From SB11 sp964584305 (GTDB lineage Bacteria; Bacteroidota; Bacteroidia; UBA8524), in the NCBI GenBank assembly GCA_964584305.1, contig CAZOZL010000002.1:318072-382071 (forward strand): DNA of 64,000 nucleotides, in the 5' to 3' direction. Below are positions 26,423-34,350 of this stretch, piece after piece; the first letter of the stretch is position 1; the number at the start of each line of letters is the position of its first letter. Both the position numbers and the translations under genes were made by a program. A model generated the notes under the pieces. The model worked only from the letters and a program-made list of their open reading frames with translations, was not told the origin of the DNA and did not search any database.

Positions 26423-27118
26423 GTGAAAAAAATTATTATAGCTATTGACGGGTTTTCATCGTGTGGAAAAAGCACTATGGCAAGGGAATTAGCCAAAAAA
26501 TTAGGATACGTATTTGTTGATTCAGGGGCAATGTATAGGGCGGTAACGCTGTATTTTATCCAAAACAATATAGGTATAAACAACTTGGCTACTGTAGAGA
26601 GTGCAATAAGCAAGATTACTATACATTTTAAGTTTAACCCTGAAAAGGGAATTGCAGATACCTACCTTAATGGTGTAAATGTAGAAAACGAAATTCGCAC
26701 TATGGCAGTATCAAAAATGGTGAGTCCTGTTGCTGCACTGTCTGCAGTACGGCGGTTTTTGGTAAAGCAACAGCAAAAAATGGGCTTAGAAAAAGGGATA
26801 GTAATGGACGGCAGAGATATAAGCACCGTAGTTTTTCCTAATGCAGAGTTAAAAATATTTTTAACGGCTAAAAAAGAGATAAGAGCAAAAAGAAGGCTAA
26901 AAGAATTGCAAAAAAAAGGGATAGAGATTACTTATAACGAAGTGGTGAGCAACTTACAAGAAAGAGATGGAATAGATGCTACAAGAGAAGATAGCCCCCT
27001 TAAACAAGCTGACGATGCCCGTGTGCTTGACAATAGCGAAATGAGCCGAGATGAACAGCTAAACATTGTGCTGAAATGGGCGAATGAAAAAATTAATCAA
27101 TCGTCGCTTTGTGGCTGA
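26423..27118 (+). CDS. cmk: (d)CMP kinase
   Basis: Cytidylate kinase transfers phosphate from ATP to CMP or dCMP. The frame opens at a TTG at 26417, but the GTG at 26423 gives the natural N terminus MKKIIIAIDGFSSCGKST, with the P-loop GFSSCGKST right after the first strand. VDSGAMYRAVTLYF is the CMP-binding segment, DGRDISTVVFPNAELKIFLT the central motif, and ERDGIDATREDSPLKQADDA the lid and NMP region. The length (231 residues) is normal. Its last 22 bp overlap the convergent receiver-kinase gene. Confidence 0.95.
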   Translation: MKKIIIAIDGFSSCGKSTMARELAKKLGYVFVDSGAMYRAVTLYFIQNNIGINNLATVESAISKITIHFKFNPEKGIADTYLNGVNVENEIRTMAVSKMVSPVAALSAVRRFLVKQQQKMGLEKGIVMDGRDISTVVFPNAELKIFLTAKKEIRAKRRLKELQKKGIEITYNEVVSNLQERDGIDATREDSPLKQADDARVLDNSEMSRDEQLNIVLKWANEKINQSSLCG

Positions 27119-28206
27119 CCTGCAAGGTTGGGTATGCTAATATCAAAGGTTGTGCCTACGCCTTCTTCTGATTTCACATTAATTAAGCCGCCCAGTTTAT
27201 CAATAGATTCTTTGGTTACATACAACCCAATACCCGAACCCGAATTGGTAGCAGTAGCTCTGTAAAACATTTCAAAAATTTGTGCCATGCTTTCTTTTCT
27301 AATGCCTATACCATTATCACTAACTATAAGTTTACAGCCTGCTTCATCCACCTTTGCTGTAATGCTTATTTCCCTGTTGTTATTCTCCGCTCGCTGAAAT
27401 TTTATTGCATTGCTTATTAGGTTGTTCACTACGGATCGTACTCTAAATCCATCGCTCATAAACTTAGCCTTTTGTACTATATCAAAAGTAAATTTAATTT
27501 TATCAGCACTTAAATAGTATAGCAGGCTACCCACTGTATCTTCTATTATCCCCTTAAAGTCTAATACTTCAAGTCTTGCTTGTTTTTTGTTGTTTATATA
27601 ATAGTCTATTACGTTATTGTTTAGTACTTCCATGCGTTTCACACTCACCTCTACCATGCGTAGATATTCTTGCATTTTTTCATCAGTGGTTTCGTGTTGT
27701 GCTAAACTAACAACGCCTAAAATTGAAGTAAGTGGCGCACGCATATCGTGCGAAGCACTGTAAATAAACCTATTAAGCTCATCGTAGGCTTTTTGCAATT
27801 CCTCCGACTGTTTTCTTAACTCATAGCGGGAAATGGATAAATCAACGCCATTTTTTATGGCTACCATTATATCCTCATCTTGCCATGGTTTAGCTATATA
27901 GCGATATACCTGCCCATCGTTAATGGCATTAATAACAGTATTAATATCGGCATAGGCGGTAACTAAAATTCTAACAATATCAGGGTAATCATCTTTAATT
28001 GATGCACAAAACTCAACCCCGCTCATTTCTGGCATACGTTGGTCTGTTAGCAATACATGAAAGTTTTTTTTCGCTAATTTTTCACGCGCTTCCGCTATTG
28101 TTAGTGCCACTTCAATATCGAAAAAACGCCTAAATTGAGCCTTAAAACCAGTTAGGTTTCCTACCTCATCGTCTAAAAATAGTACCGAAGGTTTATCCTG
28201 TTCCAA
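27097..28206 (-). CDS. Hybrid receiver-histidine kinase
   Basis: The 369-residue cytoplasmic protein has a receiver domain first (1-125; D55 in LLTDQRMPEMSG, K106 in YIAKPWQDED), a short coiled coil, a HisKA domain with H153 in SASHDMRAPLTS, and a HATPase domain with N-box SVVNNLISNAIKF, G1 SDNGIGI and G2 GSGIGLYV. No membrane segment is present, so input arrives through the receiver domain, presumably from another kinase. The receiver closely resembles the stand-alone receiver at 39564, which suggests paralogues in one phosphorelay. It converges with cmk with a 22-bp overlap. Confidence 0.92.
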   Translation of the reverse strand: MEQDKPSVLFLDDEVGNLTGFKAQFRRFFDIEVALTIAEAREKLAKKNFHVLLTDQRMPEMSGVEFCASIKDDYPDIVRILVTAYADINTVINAINDGQVYRYIAKPWQDEDIMVAIKNGVDLSISRYELRKQSEELQKAYDELNRFIYSASHDMRAPLTSILGVVSLAQHETTDEKMQEYLRMVEVSVKRMEVLNNNVIDYYINNKKQARLEVLDFKGIIEDTVGSLLYYLSADKIKFTFDIVQKAKFMSDGFRVRSVVNNLISNAIKFQRAENNNREISITAKVDEAGCKLIVSDNGIGIRKESMAQIFEMFYRATATNSGSGIGLYVTKESIDKLGGLINVKSEEGVGTTFDISIPNLAGQPQSDD

Positions 28207-28470
28207 TGCTTGTTTAAATTATATTAATAAACAGACTTCTTCTTAAAGTCTTTTACCGCAAAGTAGGGCTTTATTACACGAAAAATACTATTTATTACAA
28301 TATTTTACCGCATATTTTATAACAAATAATAAAAAAAAGACTAAAAATTAGACGCTTTCTATAATTTAGGCATACTTAACCCGTGATGCATTATTTGGCA
28401 ATTTGTGTTTTAATATTAGGTGATATACTTGTTTGCTTATCGCCTCTATAGCCTCATCTGATAAAGATTA

Positions 28471-28578
28471 CCTGCCCAGTGCCATTCAGGCATTTTTTTT
28501 GCAGCAGGTTTCAACCTGCTGCAATTTATAACCTTAACCAAAACTTTATGTATAAAATGGGCACTCCTGTCTATTCTA
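28471..28578 (+). repeat. Dispersed two-palindrome repeat, copy B
   Basis: It has CAGTGCCATTCAGGCATTTT, the perfect palindrome GCAGCAGGTT-TC-AACCTGCTGC, linker AATTTATAACCTTAACCAAA, and a degenerate second palindrome (ATGGGCACTCCTGTCTAT). It occupies most of the 385-bp spacer 28207-28591; nothing else recognisable is in that spacer. Confidence 0.8.
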
Positions 28579-28591
28579 TCTTATTTTTAAG

Positions 28592-28930
28592 CTATTGCAT
28601 TACTTCCTCTTTTATTACCGCTTTGCCTGTATTGTCATAAAAAAACCATTTGCCGCTTTTATGTCCATCTTTATATTGCCCAGTACTCACAATAGTTCCA
28701 TCTTTTCTATAAAAGATACACGCACCATGACGAATGATTTTTGGGTTGGGGTTAATTATTGTATCTCCTGTTGTTCTGTCAACTCTTACAGAGTAGCGCA
28801 AATAGTAGTGGTACACTTCTTTTAAGTTTTCTTGTGCTGAATCGTAAAACACCCTCCCTTCAATTTCAAACTGTGCTTTGGCAGTAAACAATGTTCCAAT
28901 AAAAAACAGGCTAAATAGTAGTTTCTTCAT
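28592..28930 (-). CDS. Small secreted MORN-like repeat protein
   Basis: The 112-residue product has a signal peptide (MKKLLFSLFFIGTLFTAKAQ) and, in its second half, two short repeats of the MORN_2 type: HGACIFYRKDGTIVSTG and DGHKSGKWFFYDNTGK. Such repeats occur in YwqK-like antitoxin-type and lipoprotein families of Bacteroidota, whose function is poorly known. It stands alone between two dispersed repeats, reading away from them. No partner gene is visible. Confidence 0.7.
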   Translation of the reverse strand: MKKLLFSLFFIGTLFTAKAQFEIEGRVFYDSAQENLKEVYHYYLRYSVRVDRTTGDTIINPNPKIIRHGACIFYRKDGTIVSTGQYKDGHKSGKWFFYDNTGKAVIKEEVMQ

Positions 28931-29104
28931 TTGTGTTATTTAACGCAATCATACTAAAAAATATTTTCTTAACCTGTAGTGCAGTATTCTGTAACTTGTA
29001 TTTTTAATATTATTGCAATGCCTATTGCCTTATGACTTCACTCGGTTATTATGATGAAGGTACATTTTTAAGTAGAACAAGGCAACTGATTATCTGCTCG
29101 AATG

Positions 29105-29151
29105 AAACAGATTACCACGCTAACCTAAGAAGGTTATCTCGCAATGACGTG
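29105..29151 (+). repeat. Short dispersed repeat family 2, copy 1
   Basis: AAACAGATTACCACGCTAAC followed by CTAAGAAGGTTATCTCGCAA and TGACGTG matches, in opposite orientation, the stretch at 44240-44286, with about five differences. No coding function is seen. Confidence 0.6.
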
Positions 29152-29178
29152 ATTTGTATCAGTATTGTACAGGTATAG

Positions 29179-29431
29179 CAACCCCTTTTATTCACAGTAA
29201 CTATTAGCATTACCAAATAAGTACCCTATCTCATTAAGGGGAAGCCAAATTATGGTATAGGGAAAAGCCTCAATACATTGGTAGGGATTTGCGGTGGTTT
29301 AACCTTAGCCTATGCGGCGGTTTCCCCCCTCGTGGTAGCCTGTGAGATGGCAAGTGGGATGTAAAACTGCCATTCGCACCATTTAGGCATTTTCTTGCAG
29401 CAGGTTGGAAGCTGCCACAATTTATAAACAG
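29179..29431 (+). repeat. Dispersed two-palindrome repeat, copy C (long form)
   Basis: From AACCCCTTTTATTCACAG through GTTTAACCTTAGCCTATGCGGC to TTTTCTTGCAGCAGG and TATAAACAGG. The first 170 bp match the long copy at 50139 at most positions; the palindrome is partly decayed (GCAGGTTGGAAGCTGCC) and the second palindrome is missing. Confidence 0.75.
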
Positions 29432-29434
29432 GTA

Positions 29435-30319
29435 TTAGTTTGCTTGCACAACTCCTAATATTTCAGCCATTTTAGACCCAATTTCGGCAGGACTTTCCAC
29501 TACGTGTATCCCGCATTCTCTCATTATTTTCATTTTGGCGGCGGCGGTATCTTCTGCACCACCAATTATAGCACCAGCGTGTCCCATGCGTTTACCTGCT
29601 GGGGCTGTTTGCCCTGCAATAAAACCAACTACGGGTTTTGTGCCATTTTCTTTTATCCAGCGTGCGGCTTCGGCTTCCATGCTGCCGCCAATCTCGCCAA
29701 TCATAATAATACCGTCAGTAGCATCATCGTTCATAAACATCTCAACGGCTTCTTTAGTGGTTGTCCCAATAATAGGGTCTCCACCAATACCAATGGCAGT
29801 ACTTTGCCCCATACCTGCTTTGGTTATTTGGTCAACTGCTTCGTAGGTTAATGTTCCTGATTTTGATATAATACCTATTCTTCCTGGTGTAAAGATAAAT
29901 GCAGGCATAATACCTATTTTAGCTTCATCGGGTGTTATTATACCTGGGCAGTTAGGTCCTATAAGGCGGGTTTCTCTACCTTCTAAATAAGATTTAACGC
30001 TTATCATATCTTTAGTGGGTATGCCTTCTGTAATACAAACTACAAGGGCTATACCTGCATCAGCAGCTTCCATAATAGCATCGGCAGCAAATGCGGCGGG
30101 TACAAATATTATTGATACATTAGCACGGGTAGCGGTAACAGCATCTTGTACTGTATTAAATACAGGCTTGTTTAAGTGTGTTTGCCCACCTTTGCCAGGG
30201 GTAACTCCGCCCACAATAGTAGTTCCGTATTCTATCATTTGGGTAGCATGGAAAGTACCTTCGCCACCTGTGAAACCTTGAACTATTATTCTTGAATCTT
30301 TATTTACTAATATACTCAT
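29435..30319 (-). CDS. sucD: Succinate-CoA ligase, alpha subunit
   Basis: The 294-residue alpha subunit of the TCA-cycle enzyme converts succinyl-CoA, ADP (or GDP) and phosphate to succinate and ATP (or GTP). It has the CoA-binding Rossmann start (IIVQGFTGGEGTFHATQMIE), the GGVTPGKGGQTHLNKPVF loop, GPNCPGIITP, and the active-site phosphohistidine H247 in KRMGHAGAIIGG. The length is standard. The beta subunit gene sucC is not adjacent, which is frequent in Bacteroidota. It is monocistronic here, with a terminator of the downstream ribosomal operon on its far side. Confidence 0.96.
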   Translation of the reverse strand: MSILVNKDSRIIVQGFTGGEGTFHATQMIEYGTTIVGGVTPGKGGQTHLNKPVFNTVQDAVTATRANVSIIFVPAAFAADAIMEAADAGIALVVCITEGIPTKDMISVKSYLEGRETRLIGPNCPGIITPDEAKIGIMPAFIFTPGRIGIISKSGTLTYEAVDQITKAGMGQSTAIGIGGDPIIGTTTKEAVEMFMNDDATDGIIMIGEIGGSMEAEAARWIKENGTKPVVGFIAGQTAPAGKRMGHAGAIIGGAEDTAAAKMKIMRECGIHVVESPAEIGSKMAEILGVVQAN

Positions 30320-30384
30320 GTGTGCTATTCAAAATTAGGGCGCAATTTAGCTTATTTTACTATAACAGCCGCAGTTTTACATAT

Positions 30385-30412
30385 AAAAAAAGCCACCCAT
30401 AAGGTGGCTTTA
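30385..30412 (-). terminator. Rho-independent terminator of the rpsF operon
   Basis: Read on the minus strand, the stem AAAGCCACC/GGTGGCTTT with a TTAT loop is followed by TTTTTT, 27 bp past the rplI stop codon. Confidence 0.85.
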
Positions 30413-30438
30413 TCTAAGTTAATGGTTTAACTTTAAAA

Positions 30439-30882
30439 TTATTCGCTCACTACCTCTACCGAAACATCAACCGATACTTCGCGGTGCAAGTTTACTGTGG
30501 CAGTATAAGTACCTACAGCTTTAGGGTCTTCATTCAGCACAATTTTACGTCTATCTACCTCAAAGCCTTTTGCTTTAAGTGCTTGTGCTACTTGTAGCGC
30601 ATTTATAGAGCCGAAAATCTTGCCATTTGCTCCTACTTTAGCTCCTAACTGAACCGAAGCTCCGCCTAACCTTTCAGCTAAGCTATCAGCATCTTTACGG
30701 ATTTTCTCTTGTTTAAAGGCGGCTTGTTTCAAATTTTCAGTTAACATTTTCACGTTACTGGTATTTGCTACCATTGCCATACCTTTGGGTATTAAAAAGT
30801 TGCCTGCATAGCCGTTTTTCACAGTTATTATATCATCTTTATAACCCAAATTTTTTATATCTTGTTTTAATATAATTTTCAT
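30439..30882 (-). CDS. rplI: 50S ribosomal protein L9
   Basis: The 147-residue protein has the conserved L9 N-terminal domain (MKIILKQDIKNLGYKDD and VKNGYAGNFLIPKGMA), the long connecting helix (KQAAFKQEKIRKDADSLAER) and the C-terminal RNA-binding domain. It binds 23S rRNA near the L1 stalk. It is the last gene of the S6-S18-L9 operon, 15 bp after rpsR, and is followed by a terminator. Confidence 0.97.
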   Translation of the reverse strand: MKIILKQDIKNLGYKDDIITVKNGYAGNFLIPKGMAMVANTSNVKMLTENLKQAAFKQEKIRKDADSLAERLGGASVQLGAKVGANGKIFGSINALQVAQALKAKGFEVDRRKIVLNEDPKAVGTYTATVNLHREVSVDVSVEVVSE

Positions 30883-30897
30883 TGTACAGCCTCCTTA

Positions 30898-31170
30898 TTA
30901 ATTTAAACCGTCAACAACGTATGGCAATACAGCAATGTGCCTAGCACGTTTAATTGCTTGCGCTACTTTACGTTGGTATTTTAGTGATGTTCCTGTGATA
31001 CGGCGAGGTAAAATTTTACCCTGCTCATTCAAAAACTTCTTTAAAAAATTAGCATCTTTATAGTCAATATACTTAATTCCGTTTTTCTTAAAACGGCAGT
31101 ATTTTTTCTTTATGTTCGCATCAGGGGTAGTGTTAAACATAAAGTTTCCCCTTTTGTTTGTTCTACTCAT
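30898..31170 (-). CDS. rpsR: 30S ribosomal protein S18
   Basis: The 90-residue protein shows the S18 pattern: KKKYCRFKKNGIKYIDYKDA, NEQGKILPRRITGTSLKYQR and the C-terminal KRARHIAVLPYVVD. S18 pairs with S6 on the platform of the 30S subunit. Its start codon shares one base with the rpsF stop codon, so the two are translationally coupled. The N-terminal extension MSRTNKRGNFMFNTTPD is typical of Bacteroidota S18. Confidence 0.97.
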   Translation of the reverse strand: MSRTNKRGNFMFNTTPDANIKKKYCRFKKNGIKYIDYKDANFLKKFLNEQGKILPRRITGTSLKYQRKVAQAIKRARHIAVLPYVVDGLN

Positions 31171-31538
31171 TACTTAGCAGCCTCCACTTCTTTTTTAGGT
31201 TTGTTAAATTCTCCATTGCGCTTGCGCTCGTTATAAATTACAGCGTGCTTATCTAAAGCAGTGGTAAAGAAACGCATAATGCGCTCATCACGTTTGAAGT
31301 GTAACTCAACAGCGGCTACAAGAGTGTTAGGAGCTTTAAACTCAAATATTTGATAAAAGCCCGTTGTTTTTTTTTGGATAGGATAAGCCAGCTTGGTTAG
31401 CCCCCAATTTTCTTCATGCACAATTTCGCCTTTGTGCTCTGTAATCAACTGCCTGTATTTTGCAACTGTATCTTTCAGTTGGTCGTCAGACAGCACGGGT
31501 GTAAATACGATTACAGATTCATAATTTTTTAAATCCAT
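31170..31538 (-). CDS. rpsF: 30S ribosomal protein S6
   Basis: The 122-residue protein has the S6 signature (YESVIVFTPVLSDDQLKDTV, then NWGLTKLAYPIQKKTTGFYQ and IMRFFTTALDKHAV) and an acidic/lysine tail. It is first in the S6-S18-L9 operon. The 420-bp spacer upstream separates it from the divergent dnaX and should hold both promoters. Confidence 0.97.
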   Translation of the reverse strand: MDLKNYESVIVFTPVLSDDQLKDTVAKYRQLITEHKGEIVHEENWGLTKLAYPIQKKTTGFYQIFEFKAPNTLVAAVELHFKRDERIMRFFTTALDKHAVIYNERKRNGEFNKPKKEVEAAK

Positions 31539-31690
31539 GTGCTTGTTTAAAATATTTAATTGTCCCCTTTTTTTAAAAAGGACTGCAAAAGTAACATTTC
31601 ATTTTACATTAAACAATTATCATTTAGCATAAGACTCAAGACCGCCGCAAGGGGCTATTGGACTTACAACAAAAAACTGGACTGTAAGTT

Positions 31691-31728
31691 AAGGCTTATG
31701 AATTGGTGGCAGGTTTTAACCTGCTGCT
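31691..31728 (-). repeat. Dispersed two-palindrome repeat, fragment D
   Basis: AAGGCTTATGAATT followed by the palindrome GGCAGGTTTTAACCTGCTGC corresponds to the core of the repeat in inverted orientation. The rest of the 31539-31958 spacer shows no other recognisable element besides the expected divergent promoters, which I could not pinpoint. Confidence 0.65.
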
Positions 31729-31958
31729 ATCAAATTGGTTTGCTAATTAAAAAAACCTTACCCAATAATACTGACAAGAGCTTTTTTTACAGATAAATAA
31801 TTGACACCTACTTTAGCACAAATAGCCTTCAAGAAGTATGATAGAGTTGAATTAGTCATATTACTAAAATTTTAATGTTCAATGATAAATTTTGTATGTG
31901 GCAATGAAAAACTTTTATCTCACTGCTTAATCATGTAAAATTGCACAGGCAATACGCA

Positions 31959-33101
31959 ATGGAAAATTTTATAGTATCAGCACGTAAATACAGACCTAGT
32001 ACTTTTGATACTGTGGTGGGGCAAAACCATGTTACAACTACCCTTAAAAATGCCATTAAAAACAATCATTTAGCGCAAGCCTTTTTGTTTTGTGGTCCTC
32101 GTGGGGTGGGCAAAACTACTTGCGCTCGTATTTTAGCAAAAACCATTAACTGCCAAAATTTACAAGAAAATACTGAACCGTGTAATACTTGCGATAGCTG
32201 CAAGGCTTTTAATGAAAGCCACTCTTTTAATATATATGAACTTGATGCTGCCAGTAATAACAGTGTTGATGATATACGTGGACTGGTAGAACAAGTGCGC
32301 TACGCACCACAAGGGGCTAAGTATAAAATATATATTATTGATGAGGTGCATATGCTTAGCAATGCTGCCTTTAATGCGTTTCTTAAAACATTAGAAGAAC
32401 CGCCTGAGTATGCTATTTTTATATTAGCCACTACTGAAAAACATAAAATACTCCCTACTATATTATCGCGCTGCCAAATATTTGATTTTAAGCGCATACA
32501 AATACAAGATATTGATAAGCACTTGCAAGATATAGCTACTAAGGAAAATATTACTGCTGACCCACTGGCTTTGCATATAATTGCCGAAAAGGCTGACGGT
32601 GCTTTGCGTGATGCGCTTTCTATATTTGACCAAATGGTAAGTTTTGGCGGCAGTAACCTTACCTATGAAAGCATACTTGAGAATTTGAATATTCTTGATT
32701 ACGATTACTATTTTAAAATTGCTGATGCCATAAATAGTGAAAACGTTTCATTAGCCTTAACTCTATACGATGAGATTTTGCAAAAAGGCTTTGATGGGTT
32801 GGTGTTTTTAGAAGGTTTATCACTGCATTTTAGAAACATATTGGTATGTAAAGACCCACATACTATAAAGCTACTACAAGTGGCTGATAATGTGAAAGAA
32901 AAATACCAAGCACAGGCTGCTAACGTTGAAAATGGTTTATTATTTAATGCGCTTAACCTTGCCACCCAAGCCGAGGTAGGGTATAAAACCAGCCGAAACC
33001 AACGGTTACACGTTGAGTTGGCATTAATGAAAATGTGCTTAATTAATCAGGCTATATCTATTGAAGCGGGCATTACAGCCCCTAAAAAAAAAATGATATA
33101 G
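31959..33101 (+). CDS. dnaX: DNA polymerase III gamma subunit (zero-frame product of dnaX)
   Basis: The clamp-loader ATPase starts at the ATG at 31959 (MENFIVSARKYRPSTFDTVV, the usual Bacteroidota N terminus); the TTG 18 bp earlier is unlikely. It has Walker A GPRGVGKTT, a zinc knuckle with CNTCDSC, Walker B IIDEVHML, and sensor-1/SRC ILSRCQIFDF. The frame closes after KKKMI, giving 380 residues that cover domains I-III only. This is exactly where E. coli and Thermus dnaX switch frame, and the stop is preceded by ten A. The full tau form needs a -1 shift into the next frame (next entries). Confidence 0.93.
   Translation: MENFIVSARKYRPSTFDTVVGQNHVTTTLKNAIKNNHLAQAFLFCGPRGVGKTTCARILAKTINCQNLQENTEPCNTCDSCKAFNESHSFNIYELDAASNNSVDDIRGLVEQVRYAPQGAKYKIYIIDEVHMLSNAAFNAFLKTLEEPPEYAIFILATTEKHKILPTILSRCQIFDFKRIQIQDIDKHLQDIATKENITADPLALHIIAEKADGALRDALSIFDQMVSFGGSNLTYESILENLNILDYDYYFKIADAINSENVSLALTLYDEILQKGFDGLVFLEGLSLHFRNILVCKDPHTIKLLQVADNVKEKYQAQAANVENGLLFNALNLATQAEVGYKTSRNQRLHVELALMKMCLINQAISIEAGITAPKKKMI
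33084..33093 (+). promoter_or_regulatory. A10 slippery run for dnaX frameshift or slippage
   Basis: Ten consecutive A residues sit between CCT and TGATATAG. In the zero frame a stop follows two codons later; a -1 shift (ribosomal or RNA polymerase slippage) opens 203 further codons. A Thermus-like run of A is known to cause transcriptional slippage in dnaX; here the function is inferred. Confidence 0.75.
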
Positions 33102-33703
33102 CAGCCGAAACAACTCCGCTGCCAAAACCTTCTGACACTGCTACCGCCCCTGTTTCAAAGCTACCTATTACCCCAAAAAAAGAACCTTCGGAAGCTGCCA
33201 AAGAAATTAAGCAGGTACATGATATTAGCACACTACCTTCTCTTAAAGATTTTAGCCAACAACCTTTAGAAAACAAACCCACTGAAAACCCAACTGAGAG
33301 TTCAAACCAAGTGGTAGAAACTGAACAGGGTAATGGTGATGCCTCTCAAATTATTGATTTTAATGCTGCGTGGCAACTATACACTACTGATGTGAAAGAT
33401 AGCGGTAAGCGAATACTAATTAGCTTATTTGAAAAAATAAAACCTGTATTTGATGATGCTCATAATTTTACCTTGGTAGTACCCAACAAGGTTGTGGCAG
33501 ACAGACTGGAGGATGAAAGGCCGGAAATGTTGATTTTTTTACGAAAGAAAACAGGGAACACTGCTATTAATCTTATAGTTGATATACAGCAACAAAAAAC
33601 AGAAGCAGCACCCTATACTAATAGAGAAAAGTATGACAGTTTAGCACAAAAAAATCCTAAACTTATAGATTTAAAAAACGCGTTGGATTTAGAGGTTGAG
33701 TAA
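33092..33703 (+). CDS. dnaX: DnaX tau-specific C-terminal part (reached by -1 frameshift)
   Basis: In the -1 frame the sequence is open from the A run to the TAA at 33701. It begins with a proline/lysine/threonine-rich linker (PLPKPSDTATAPVSKLPIT) and ends with a folded domain: IIDFNAAWQLYTTDVKDSGK, FTLVVPNKVVADRLEDERPE, typical of the tau C-terminal domain that contacts the polymerase. An internal GTG at 33311 exists but is not a plausible start. The combined tau product is about 580 residues. It ends base-to-base against the convergent methyltransferase gene. Confidence 0.88.
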   Translation, partial: NDIAAETTPLPKPSDTATAPVSKLPITPKKEPSEAAKEIKQVHDISTLPSLKDFSQQPLENKPTENPTESSNQVVETEQGNGDASQIIDFNAAWQLYTTDVKDSGKRILISLFEKIKPVFDDAHNFTLVVPNKVVADRLEDERPEMLIFLRKKTGNTAINLIVDIQQQKTEAAPYTNREKYDSLAQKNPKLIDLKNALDLEVE

Positions 33704-34288
33704 TTAGACCAATCGTTCCAGTATTATAAACAACTCATTTCCTTGCCGTTGAGGTATTGAGTTGTAACACAGCTCAATAGTTTTAGGCTTGAAATAATTT
33801 TTCATTAAGCCTAAGTACTCCTCTTTAGTTCCGCCAAATGGTGGGGGTTCTTTATCAAGTTTAACACCAAATAGTACCCCTGCAATTTTACCTTTTGGGC
33901 TAAGTATGTCATACATTTTTTTGTAATATGCTTGCCTTAAAGTGGGATTAAATGCACAGAAAAATGTTTGCTCTAATACTAAACCGTAAGTGCCGGTGTG
34001 TTCAAAAAAATCACCTAAAAGTATAGTTACCTGTGGTGTATTTGCAAACCGTGCCTTTAGTTTCAAAACAATCTCTTCAGACAGTTCAATAATTGTAATA
34101 TTTTGAAAGCCTTTTTCAAGCAAATAATTGGCTTCGTATGCGCTTCCGCCACCAGGTATAAGTATGGCGGTATTTTTATCTTTTAATTGGTCTATATATT
34201 CTTTTAAGGGAGTGGATACACTTCCAATATCCCAGCCTGTATTTCCTTCGCTATACCGCTTGTCCCAATATTCTTTGTTTAATTCCAT
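33704..34288 (-). CDS. TPMT-family SAM-dependent methyltransferase
   Basis: The 194-residue protein resembles thiopurine S-methyltransferase-type enzymes: YWDKRYSEGNTGWDIGSVS at the N terminus, the SAM-binding ILIPGGGSAYEANYLLEKGF, IELSEEIV for the ribose-binding acidic residue, and QTFFCAFNPTLRQAYYKKM. In Bacteroidota such proteins are annotated as methyltransferases of unknown small substrate. It converges with dnaX, with the two stop codons adjacent. Confidence 0.85.
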   Translation of the reverse strand: MELNKEYWDKRYSEGNTGWDIGSVSTPLKEYIDQLKDKNTAILIPGGGSAYEANYLLEKGFQNITIIELSEEIVLKLKARFANTPQVTILLGDFFEHTGTYGLVLEQTFFCAFNPTLRQAYYKKMYDILSPKGKIAGVLFGVKLDKEPPPFGGTKEEYLGLMKNYFKPKTIELCYNSIPQRQGNELFIILERLV

Positions 34289-34350
34289 TGTGTGGTGAAT
34301 AAAAAAATCCCAGTTCTATAAACAGGGGTTTTGAATTGTCAGTTTTACAA

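Noticed and set aside
24717..33730. Shared CAATCGTTCCAG at 24721 and 33710
   Set aside because: Only 12-20 bp are similar, one copy is coding, and no further copies were noticed; probably chance.
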